A stretch of DNA of 24,551 nt, taken from positions 1 to 24,551 of the IMG/VR virus record IMGVR_UViG_3300006916_000364; one strand, given 5' to 3'. This DNA is from a virus. The stretch's first letter is position 1. Each line of letters begins with the position of its first letter. The notes under the pieces were generated by a model, which saw only the letters and a list, made by a program, of their open reading frames with translations, was not told the origin of the DNA and did not search any database. Below are positions 6,966 through 13,216 of this stretch, one piece after another. The position numbers and the translations under genes were made by a program.

Positions 6966-7424
6966 ATGAAGAAGCGAACAAAGACTCCTAAAAGACGTTC
7001 ATCCAAAAAAAAACATCTAGGAAGGTACGCTAGTTCACTTGAGAAGTATTGCGCTGACCAGCTTAAAGAATACGGGTTAGCTTTTGATTATGAGGAACAC
7101 ACCTTCGAGCTTATGGAGAAGTTCCGATTCCCAAACAAGTACTTTAAGATGACTGCAAAAGGTAAGGAGATGACTGACCGATCCGGGTCAGTCGTTCTCC
7201 CTATCACATACAGGCCCGACTTCGTAGGTAGAGATCATGACTGGATCATAGAAACCAAAGGGTTCCTTCCATCTCACCACGACTTTCCAATGAGGTGGAA
7301 ACTTTTTATGCGGCACCTAGTAGCAACCGACTCAAAAACTATTATCTTTCTGGCCAAGAATAGCGCCCAAGTAGATCATGCTATTCAAGAGATACTGAAA
7401 TCAATCAAGGATGGATCCATCTAG
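6966..7424 (+). CDS. PD-(D/E)XK endonuclease, T7 endonuclease I-like Holliday junction resolvase
   Basis: 152 residues. The N-terminus is a basic Lys/Arg-rich tail (residues 1-18) suited to DNA binding. The catalytic pattern is clear: E25 in the first helix (SSLEKYC), P84-D85 in YRPDFVG, and E96-T-K98 in WIIETKGF, then a helix with RWKLFMRHL. The order and spacing (Glu, Asp, Glu-x-Lys) match T7 endonuclease I (gp3) and related phage resolvases, and the length is right. Such enzymes resolve branched DNA before packaging. It lies directly after the primase-helicase and overlaps the next gene by 14 bases. A nicking endonuclease of the same fold is the alternative. Confidence 0.75.
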   Translation: MKKRTKTPKRRSSKKKHLGRYASSLEKYCADQLKEYGLAFDYEEHTFELMEKFRFPNKYFKMTAKGKEMTDRSGSVVLPITYRPDFVGRDHDWIIETKGFLPSHHDFPMRWKLFMRHLVATDSKTIIFLAKNSAQVDHAIQEILKSIKDGSI

Positions 7425-7629
7425 ACTCAGCGAGTACTACCTCATAGCCTGTGAAAGAGTACACTCGGTAATCGACGACCTGTACGAAACACTTCACGAC
7501 GAGAATGGAGAACCGATTCAAGCTGTAGCAGATGTTGTGGATTCGGTTGTCTCTGCTCGCAAGTTGATTGCTGAAGAATTGGATTTGATTAGATCAATTA
7601 TATCTGAATATGCAGAGCACAATCCTTGA
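7411..7629 (+). CDS. Small hypothetical helical protein
   Basis: 72 residues, acidic, predicted almost entirely helical with a possible short coiled coil in the second half (SARKLIAEELDLIRSIISEY). Not recognised. It overlaps both neighbours (14 and 20 bases), which supports translation. Position between two nucleases suggests, but does not show, an accessory role. Confidence 0.55.
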   Translation: MDPSRLSEYYLIACERVHSVIDDLYETLHDENGEPIQAVADVVDSVVSARKLIAEELDLIRSIISEYAEHNP

Positions 7630-8122
7630 GGTTAGCATCACCAAATCCATGGACAGAAGGGCTGAGTTTAAGTCCAGCATGCACGGAGACATAAAGAACA
7701 GCATCCGACGTGGCAAAGGAAACCTAGTTGGTTATCTCGGAGAAGAGATAGTGTTAGCCACAGTTGATGAGTGCGTAGAGCACAATACATTTAACTACGA
7801 TATGGTCCGCTTCCCAGAGACCGACTTCACATACACCATAGACGTCAAGACAAAGGAGAGGACAGTAGAGCCTAAGCCATACTACACCTGCCACGTAGCT
7901 AAGACATCACTGCATCAGAACGTAAACGTATACGTCTTCTGTCAAGTCAACGTAAAGAAGGGGCCTAGAAGAGGGTGGATACTTGGATGGATGCAGAAGG
8001 ACGATTACTTGAAGCAGTCCACATTCATGGCTGCAGGAGAGACGGATTCTTTTGGCTGGGAGAATAGGGTCGATGGATACGTATTAGAAATAGCGAAACT
8101 GCATCCAATATCTGAATTATAA
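7610..8122 (+). CDS. PD-(D/E)XK-like protein, putative nuclease
   Basis: 170 residues. The sequence around residues 38-80 has the form of a PD-(D/E)XK core: a helix with GYLGEEIVLATV (E45/E46), then Y63-D64, then I77-D78-V79-K80 in TYTIDVKTKERT. The strand after it (YYTCHVAKTS) and a later YVFCQVNV strand complete a plausible alpha/beta fold. I do not recognise a named family. It is the last gene before the intrinsic terminator at 8181-8216 and so ends the early block. Its role could be DNA processing or host DNA degradation; confidence in nuclease activity is moderate because the acidic-to-D-x-K spacing is only 14 residues. Confidence 0.6.
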   Translation: MQSTILEVSITKSMDRRAEFKSSMHGDIKNSIRRGKGNLVGYLGEEIVLATVDECVEHNTFNYDMVRFPETDFTYTIDVKTKERTVEPKPYYTCHVAKTSLHQNVNVYVFCQVNVKKGPRRGWILGWMQKDDYLKQSTFMAAGETDSFGWENRVDGYVLEIAKLHPISEL

Positions 8123-8127
8123 TTTAC

Positions 8128-8135
8128 TATCTTTG
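8128..8135 (+). promoter_or_regulatory. Perfect -7 element (TATCTTTG) of a Bacteroidota-type promoter
   Basis: TATCTTTG matches TAnnTTTG exactly and lies six bases after the stop of the preceding gene. No good -33 TTG/TTTG is seen 17-23 bases upstream. If used, transcription would start near 8139-8141 and run into the terminator at 8181-8216, giving an RNA of roughly 75 bases. Confidence 0.4.
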
Positions 8136-8138
8136 TGC

Positions 8139-8216
8139 CTGTTACACGGGCTAGTTGACTGTGGAACTTCGCAATCTGTGAGAGGGGTGAGCTATATCAG
8201 CTCCCCCTCTTTTTTT
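8139..8216 (+). ncRNA. Candidate short phage RNA between -7 element and terminator
   Basis: The 78 bases between the perfect -7 element and the end of the terminator T-tract have no reading frame worth calling. They could be a free-standing small RNA ending in the terminator hairpin, or merely the read-through end of the early operon. No tRNA features are present (no T-loop consensus, no acceptor pairing). Very tentative. Confidence 0.25.
8181..8216 (+). terminator. Strong intrinsic terminator at the end of the early block
   Basis: An inverted repeat AGAGGGGTGAGCT (8181-8193) and AGCTCCCCCTCT (8199-8210) forms a GC-rich stem of 12 pairs with one bulged T and a five-base loop (ATATC), followed by an uninterrupted T run to 8216. 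There is no A run on the upstream side, so it should act only on + strand transcription. It separates the replication genes from the secreted-protein cassette. Confidence 0.85.
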
Positions 8217-8221
8217 ATTCG

Positions 8222-8229
8222 TACCTTTG
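8222..8229 (+). promoter_or_regulatory. Perfect -7 element (TACCTTTG) in front of the metalloprotease
   Basis: TACCTTTG matches TAnnTTTG exactly and ends seven bases before the ATG at 8237. TCAG occurs 21 bases upstream (8197-8200), where the two - strand promoters have TTAG, but no TTTG box is present. The transcript would start around 8233-8235, practically leaderless. Coming right after a strong terminator, it would give the cassette its own control. Confidence 0.5.
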
Positions 8230-8236
8230 CTCTCGT

Positions 8237-10144
8237 ATGAGAACCATTATCACCACCCTGCTTTGCGCTATAACAACCTTGGGTGTGGCCCAAGAATGCG
8301 CCTTATTGTTGCCCGATAATGTAAAGATTATGGGCATGGAACGAACGCATGTTACCCTCGACAAGGTCGAAGCGGTAACACTACCAGTCGTGTTTCACGT
8401 AGTACACACTGGGGATGACGAACTCAATAACATTTCTGATGAGCAACTGCTTTCTCAGATCGATGTGCTCAACAGTAGTTTTTCAAACAGTAGTATACAG
8501 TTCTGCTTAGCTGTTCGTGACCCAGATGGTAACCCCACAAATGGCATAACTAGATATGATGCTAGCTGGAATGAGGAGTACGTAGCTGACGGCATAGCTC
8601 GCGACAACACACAGCCCGGATGGAGTCAGGTTGAGATGAAGCAGTCTGCTGGATGCTGGAATCCAGATGAGTACATAAACATATACTCTGTGTCTGAGAT
8701 CGACGGCAATGATGGTGGAGCAGGCATTCAAGGGTTCGCATACCTCGGCCCTACTGGAGACTGCAGAGACGGGATAGTGTGCCTGTACAATGCGACTGGT
8801 AATGTAGGAGAGCTAAAAAGCTACACCTCTGAGGGGCTCACAGGGGTCCACGAGATGGGACACCACCTCTCTCTGTGGCACACCTTCTCTAACACATCGT
8901 CTTGTACCTCAGAAACTAACTGCGAGACACAAGGTGATCAGGTATGTGACACTCCGCCCACGACTGTCAACAGCTATTGCTCATCGTCGTGCCCAGACGC
9001 TCTTGTAAATAACTTCATGGACTACACCGCAGAGTCCTGCAAGGATAGCTTCACTCAGGGGCAGGCAGAGAGGATGCACTCCTGCATACAAGACCAGCGC
9101 TACGGACTTGTAACAAGCTTAGCGTGCGCACCAGTGGTAGACTACGACGCAACGCCAGCCATAGCCTACTATCAGGAGACGTGGTGTACCCCAGCTCAAG
9201 ACATATGGATTGATGTCTTAAACCAAGGGACTGAGGTCATGCCTATACTTGAGGTTCAACTCTATTGCAATGGCAATCAATACACAACAACTCTGTTTGA
9301 TGTGCCTGTAGGTATCACTGAGGTTGTCTTCCCAGCCGTATATGTTGATGGTGCTCAGCAGTTTGAGGTGCAGACGATAAGCGAGTTCGACGAGTACGCT
9401 GATAACGACTACGCATGGTGGCCAATAGAAACCACTGACGGCAGTGTATTAGAGATATCCGTATCAACTGATATCTGGGCCAATGAGCTTGAGTGGTTGC
9501 TGTACGATCAGTATAATGAGGTTATCATGGGAGACGGTGACTGGGCTCCGGGAGTACAGACCTTTGAGTACGAGATGTGTGTGTTCAATGGATGCTACAC
9601 AGTAGAAGTGCTGGATGATGGGGGTGATGGCTTCTGCTCTATAGACTTTGATGGAGATGGCGTCTGCGACATAGGCGGACAGGGAATCGTCGGCACCATA
9701 GACAACGAGGTTGTATTCGAGACAGGCTTTGGCTTGCAGTTCGACCAGTGGGACAGCACGTTCTGCGTTGAGATAGACCCGTGCCCACTAGACTTCGATG
9801 ACGATGGCGTTGTAGGAAATAGCGACGTGCTCATCCTTGTTTCTGAGTTTGGGTGCGAAGAGGACTGCTTCACGGACCCGAACAATGATGGCATGGTAAA
9901 TGTAATGGATCTTATATATATGCTTTCGTTTATAGGTGAGTGCGACATAGATCAGAACCTCGGAATGGGAATGGTTAAAGACCTAACCATTGAAGCTGCT
10001 GATGCAGGAGGCAGTCTGTTTGGTGGTAACCCACACATATACGATATGTCTGGACGTAGAGTCAAGGGGCCTGTTGAGAACCTAGCATCAGGCGTGTATA
10101 TACTTAGATGGAAGGATACAACCAAAAAAGTATTTGTTCAATGA
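8237..10144 (+). CDS. Secreted M43-type zinc metalloprotease with dockerin-like EF-hands and T9SS type A sorting domain
   Basis: 635 residues. Residues 1-18 are a typical signal peptide without a lipobox. The catalytic site is H205-E206-x-x-H209-x5-H215 (HEMGHHLSLWH), with the Met-turn at M261 in NFMDYT; this combination and the Cys-rich surroundings match family M43 (cytophagalysin/pappalysin). After about residue 300 comes a beta-rich region, then acidic Ca-binding-like loops (DFDGDGVCD), a dockerin-like pair of EF-hands around 514-570 (DFDDDGVVGNSD and DPNNDGMVNVMD), and a C-terminal sorting domain (YDMSGRRV, SGVYILRW, KKVFVQ) of the T9SS type A kind. The host would export it via Sec and T9SS and either release it or hold it on the cell surface. 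All catalytic residues are intact. Between phage replication and virion genes it looks like acquired cargo. It overlaps the next gene by ATGA. Confidence 0.9.
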   Translation: MRTIITTLLCAITTLGVAQECALLLPDNVKIMGMERTHVTLDKVEAVTLPVVFHVVHTGDDELNNISDEQLLSQIDVLNSSFSNSSIQFCLAVRDPDGNPTNGITRYDASWNEEYVADGIARDNTQPGWSQVEMKQSAGCWNPDEYINIYSVSEIDGNDGGAGIQGFAYLGPTGDCRDGIVCLYNATGNVGELKSYTSEGLTGVHEMGHHLSLWHTFSNTSSCTSETNCETQGDQVCDTPPTTVNSYCSSSCPDALVNNFMDYTAESCKDSFTQGQAERMHSCIQDQRYGLVTSLACAPVVDYDATPAIAYYQETWCTPAQDIWIDVLNQGTEVMPILEVQLYCNGNQYTTTLFDVPVGITEVVFPAVYVDGAQQFEVQTISEFDEYADNDYAWWPIETTDGSVLEISVSTDIWANELEWLLYDQYNEVIMGDGDWAPGVQTFEYEMCVFNGCYTVEVLDDGGDGFCSIDFDGDGVCDIGGQGIVGTIDNEVVFETGFGLQFDQWDSTFCVEIDPCPLDFDDDGVVGNSDVLILVSEFGCEEDCFTDPNNDGMVNVMDLIYMLSFIGECDIDQNLGMGMVKDLTIEAADAGGSLFGGNPHIYDMSGRRVKGPVENLASGVYILRWKDTTKKVFVQ

Positions 10145-10662
10145 GAGCAATATTCTGGATTCTAATTCCGCTTTTGTACCCCATTATATCTTGGGGGCAA
10201 TGCGACATGGAGATCATAGGATTTAATCCAATCTCTACTGACATAACCATATCTGTCAATGGTGGGTACTGCGGATCAGAAGCAGACTCTATTGGTGAGT
10301 TCCTGTTGGCTCTATCATTCCAGCCTCCGATTGAAGATGTGCAAGATCAGTTCTGCGGGATCTACGACAACGGGTGGGCATACCTAATCTTTCCTCTCGA
10401 CTTCCCCGGCTTCAGCATAGGGGAGGGCGATGACGACATACTTCAGACAGGCGATACCGTCACCTTTAATCTGCTTGAAACGCCGAGTTTCGGGAGCGGA
10501 ACAGCCGCTTGCTGGATAGAAATCATGCAGAGCGGAGCTTACTTTGAGGAGTGCCTCATACTAACCGTATGGCAGATCAATGACAGCGACAACATCCTAG
10601 GTGATAGCGGGCTAGGTGGGTTCCCATACCCAGACGAGGATATCTTTAATAGCTGGATTTAA
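10141..10662 (+). CDS. Secreted protein, N-terminal part of a gene split by an in-frame stop
   Basis: 173 residues, starting with an ATGA overlap on the metalloprotease stop. Residues 1-19 are a hydrophobic signal peptide ending in SWGQ, followed by Cys. The rest is acidic, Cys-containing and beta-rich, with no recognised domain. The frame ends at a TAA (10660-10662), but the same frame is open directly afterwards for another 168 codons that carry a T9SS type B sorting domain. The two pieces therefore look like one ancestral secreted protein of about 342 residues. As it stands this half would be exported to the periplasm without a T9SS signal. Whether the stop is a real nonsense mutation, read through, or a sequence error cannot be decided here. 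Confidence 0.75.
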   Translation: MRAIFWILIPLLYPIISWGQCDMEIIGFNPISTDITISVNGGYCGSEADSIGEFLLALSFQPPIEDVQDQFCGIYDNGWAYLIFPLDFPGFSIGEGDDDILQTGDTVTFNLLETPSFGSGTAACWIEIMQSGAYFEECLILTVWQINDSDNILGDSGLGGFPYPDEDIFNSWI

Positions 10663-11169
10663 TGGAGCCTTAATGGGGCCTGCGATCCACCGCCTCCGCC
10701 AGTAGTTTACGGATGCACAGACATGTTTGCATACAACTACAACTCGGTTGCATCACAAGACGACGGGACGTGCATATATCAGGGCTGCCAAGATCCTGAA
10801 GCTCTCAACTATTGCGAGGAATGTGAAGTGGAAGGAGATTGCATATACCCTCCAGATGACGGTGGATCTGATACAGACTGTAACGACCCCGGGGTATATG
10901 CGCCCAATACATTTACCCCAAACAACGATGGCATCAACGACTACTGGAGGCCAATAACAACACAAGAGTGTTGGTGGAAGTGGGAGGTTAGGGTGTACAA
11001 CAGGTGGGGTACGCTCGTGTGGATAAGCTACGATCCAGACGATAAGTGGATAGGAGAGAGATTAAACTCCTTTGTTCCCGATGGGGTGTATACGTACGTA
11101 ATAAAAGGATCTACTTGGCAGAGCCAGAAGGTGGTGAACATGTACGGTCACGTAACGGTGTTCCGTTAA
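10663..11169 (+). pseudogene. C-terminal part of the split secreted protein with T9SS type B sorting domain
   Basis: In the same frame as the preceding piece, right after its TAA. It begins with a Pro-rich linker (DPPPPPVV), then the motif YGCTDMFAYNYNSVASQDDG with Cys pairs, a repeat type common in secreted proteins of marine Bacteroidota, and a degenerate second copy (GCQDPEALNY). From about 10905 it carries a gliding-motility-associated C-terminal domain (APNTFTPNNDGINDYW, VYNRWGTLVW, PDGVYTYVIKG), the T9SS type B signal. The first ATG is at 10723, in the middle of the repeat, so a separate protein from there (148 aa) would lack a signal peptide and could not reach T9SS. Its stop overlaps the stop of the convergent gene (TTAA). 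Confidence 0.7.
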
Positions 11170-11540
11170 TCTCGTGCCTCGTATATGCGGTCCTGCTGTA
11201 GGTCGTATACCTTGTCTTGTATCTCCCTGAAGGAAGCCTGAAGCCGGAAGCTTATGTCTGCGGTGTACTGCCAAGCAGGTTTCCCGCCGTCATATATAAC
11301 GACTACGGGTACGGCAGTGACTGATTCTTGCAAAGCCTTTGGTTGATCTTCAAGCCACCCGAACTTGTACTCACAACCCCTTAGGTCTTCTAGATCTCTT
11401 CTCGTGTTCTTTTCGTTCCACTCGGCATTGATCTGAATGACAGTCACCTCTGGTTTTGGGAGGTCCGTATTCACCTTAATGGCAGCCCCAGTACCGAGGG
11501 CCCCTGCAGCAAGAGCTATTATGGCTATGGTCTTGTTCAT
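11166..11540 (-). CDS. Membrane-anchored thioredoxin-fold protein lacking the CxxC site
   Basis: 124 residues. Residues 4-21 form a signal anchor or signal peptide. The rest fits a thioredoxin fold: a VTVIQINAEW strand, the active-site position occupied by W41-N-E-K-N45 where thioredoxins have WCxxC, and the cis-proline strand AVPVVVIYDGGKP (P78). Without the two cysteines it cannot act as a dithiol oxidoreductase; Cys56 is the only Cys left. Similar proteins are known from marine phages near lysis genes, but their role is not settled. Last gene of the - strand block; it overlaps its upstream neighbour by ATGA and its stop overlaps that of the convergent + strand gene. Confidence 0.65.
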   Translation of the reverse strand: MNKTIAIIALAAGALGTGAAIKVNTDLPKPEVTVIQINAEWNEKNTRRDLEDLRGCEYKFGWLEDQPKALQESVTAVPVVVIYDGGKPAWQYTADISFRLQASFREIQDKVYDLQQDRIYEARD

Positions 11541-11815
11541 TGGTTAGTGCTCAGTTCATAAAGTCTCTCCTCAATGATGTCAAGCTTCTTCCCATTCTCC
11601 TCAACCTTTTCCTGAGTTGAGATTATTGTTTCTCTAATAAGCTGGTCCTTAAGATCGTATTCTGTTCTAGAAACTTCAGGCTCAGGAAGTTTCTTTGCTA
11701 GCTCAATCTCGCTTTGCAGAGCAAACCACATACCACATACTGTCACGACGAATGATATGACCAAGGCGATAGTCTTTAAATCAAGAGTCAGTTCTGTTTT
11801 CTCGTCAAGCTTCAT
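11537..11815 (-). CDS. Single-pass membrane protein with coiled coil
   Basis: 92 residues. A single membrane helix at about residues 15-33 (TIALVISFVVTVCGMWFAL), followed by PEPEVSRTEYDLKDQLIRET and a predicted coiled coil to the end (EKVEENGKKLDIIEERLYEL). The size, a helix near the N-terminus and a long helical domain recall phage lysis accessory proteins (inner-membrane spanin or holin-associated), but no lysozyme gene is adjacent, so this is only suggestive. It has its own candidate promoter just upstream (11835-11867) and is coupled to the thioredoxin-fold gene by ATGA. Confidence 0.65.
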   Translation of the reverse strand: MKLDEKTELTLDLKTIALVISFVVTVCGMWFALQSEIELAKKLPEPEVSRTEYDLKDQLIRETIISTQEKVEENGKKLDIIEERLYELSTNQ

Positions 11816-11833
11816 TGGTTTGTTTTTGCTTGT

Positions 11834-11867
11834 GCAAATATAAGCAATAGATTTATTATGTAACTAA
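11834..11867 (-). promoter_or_regulatory. Candidate promoter TTAG-N21-TATATTTGC for the membrane/thioredoxin pair
   Basis: Read on the - strand, TTAG (11867-11864), 21 bases, then TATATTTG (11842-11835) followed by C. The -7 element matches TAnnTTTG exactly; the start would fall near 11831, about 15 bases before the ATG at 11815. A 6-base inverted repeat (TTGCTT 11826-11831, AAGCAA 11842-11847) straddles the -7 element and might be an operator. The same element spacing recurs at 22660-22693. Confidence 0.55.
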
Positions 11868-11878
11868 TTGACAGTGAG

Positions 11879-13216
11879 TTAGTATGCCTTCTTTACGCGC
11901 ATCTTTCCTCCACCCTTCATCTTGAGTACACGAAGAGAGCCACCGTTCTTGAATCCCTCTGCTGTTCTCATGATGTCAAAGTATGGGAACTGAATATAAG
12001 CCCCTTGTTTGGTTTGGTTTTGTAGCTTTACGGCTGGTATTCCGTATTCAGCAAGCTTACTGTTTATCCTAGGGACAACCCTACTAAGAGTTTCAGTGTC
12101 TACTGGAACTGGACGTCCTAGTCTCTTTGCGTCGGCAACGTCAATACCAAATGTTCCTGCAAACAACTCTGGGTTTTCTCCAAGAGAGTTCAGCCCTCCG
12201 TACTTAACCTCGTCTAGGATCGGTTCGGCCTTGCCTCTTTTAAAAAACCTAAACATGATTGGGTAGGCATCAGCGCTCATGCTATTGGCCAATCCATAAG
12301 AGTCTCCAATGAAGTCAACCCTGCCTCCAACAGGAACTTTTTCTAGTCCCGCCATCATAAGCTTACCTCTTGTAAGGGGGCTTGTCTTTGGGGCGACAAT
12401 ATTTACTACGTACTTGTTGCTGTTTGGCTTGGACTCCACGACATCCATGTACTCCATTGGGTTCTTTGAGCTCTCGTATCTAACAACGAGTCCATTAGCT
12501 GGATCAGTCTCGCCCATAAAGTCTCCAATATCTGGGACGTCTGGTTTAGCCTTAGGAATTTTTCCAGACCTCAAAATGTCAGCCATATCACGAAGCCTGT
12601 CAAGCTCTCCGGGATCCGTGTGCATGGCGTACTCGCCGTACATATCCTCCAAGTCAAAAGCCAGCTCATCTCTTCTCCACTGTGGCATACGAAGAAGTTC
12701 CGCGCTATCTGATGCAACCTGTTGTGCTGACTTAGAAGTATTGAGCTTATCGACAAGCTTATTCATAACCTGCATGTTTGCTGGAGATACGTTCCAGTCC
12801 ATCCAGTCTTTCAACATGTTGAGGTTTCCCGGAAGGAATGCCATGCCTGCAGCAAGAGATAGTTGCGGAAGGTTTTCAGCCTCTGACATAGCTGCAACGT
12901 CACCAACAGGAGACAGCGCCTCAACCACTGGGGCCATCATCCTCACCCCCTGACCAGCAGCTGGATCGAACTCTTGGTAGTCCTGACCAAAGAATGTTTG
13001 CATACCAGCCCTGCTCTGATCAAGCATAGCGTCAGCAGCAGACGTGTACACTGGGCGCTGCATAGAAACAGCAGTTGATGATGCCGCTGCTGGCTCAGTA
13101 GCCATAGGCATGGATGAAGGCATGCGTCTCTGAGCTTCTTTCTGAACCTCTTGTTGCTCCAGCATTCTAAGGAGGTCGGCGGTTCTACCACCTTCTTGGT
13201 ATCTTCTTACTCTCAT
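11879..13216 (-). CDS. Unknown virion-block protein, paralogue of the upstream gene
   Basis: 445 residues. It is clearly related to the next gene upstream: both start MR-x-R-x-x-x-x-GGRT-x-DLLRMLEQ, share PVYTS-x2-DAML-x-QSRAGMQTFFG with FDPA-x-GQG about residues 55-95, and share a C-terminal domain with GKLM/GRLM, VP-x-GG, S-x-D-x-YP and a GKAE segment, ending in a Lys-rich GGSLR tail. The middle is divergent. No known family is recognised; the C-terminal domain has a loose resemblance to acetyltransferase-like folds which I do not press. As part of the late block it may be a virion or lysis-stage protein. It overlaps its upstream neighbour by ATGA (13213-13216). Confidence 0.65.
   Translation of the reverse strand: MRVRRYQEGGRTADLLRMLEQQEVQKEAQRRMPSSMPMATEPAAASSTAVSMQRPVYTSAADAMLDQSRAGMQTFFGQDYQEFDPAAGQGVRMMAPVVEALSPVGDVAAMSEAENLPQLSLAAGMAFLPGNLNMLKDWMDWNVSPANMQVMNKLVDKLNTSKSAQQVASDSAELLRMPQWRRDELAFDLEDMYGEYAMHTDPGELDRLRDMADILRSGKIPKAKPDVPDIGDFMGETDPANGLVVRYESSKNPMEYMDVVESKPNSNKYVVNIVAPKTSPLTRGKLMMAGLEKVPVGGRVDFIGDSYGLANSMSADAYPIMFRFFKRGKAEPILDEVKYGGLNSLGENPELFAGTFGIDVADAKRLGRPVPVDTETLSRVVPRINSKLAEYGIPAVKLQNQTKQGAYIQFPYFDIMRTAEGFKNGGSLRVLKMKGGGKMRVKKAY

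Noticed and set aside
8137-8151. Small hairpin GCCTG-TTACA-CGGGC right after the TATCTTTG element as a riboswitch or tRNA piece.
   Set aside because: Five pairs with a wobble, partly before the expected transcript start; no tRNA or known riboswitch elements follow.
11018-11026. Perfect DnaA box (TTATCCACA on the - strand), and a near match at 4712-4720.
   Set aside because: Both are single copies inside coding sequence, with no cluster and no adjacent AT-rich unwinding region. About one such match is expected by chance in 24.5 kb, so no origin is called.
12009-12953. Long open frames on the + strand (12009-12266 and 12309-12953) opposite the - strand late gene.
   Set aside because: They are antisense shadows of a gene supported by paralogy and operon overlaps; their proteins are Ser/Leu-rich with no motif or neighbours.
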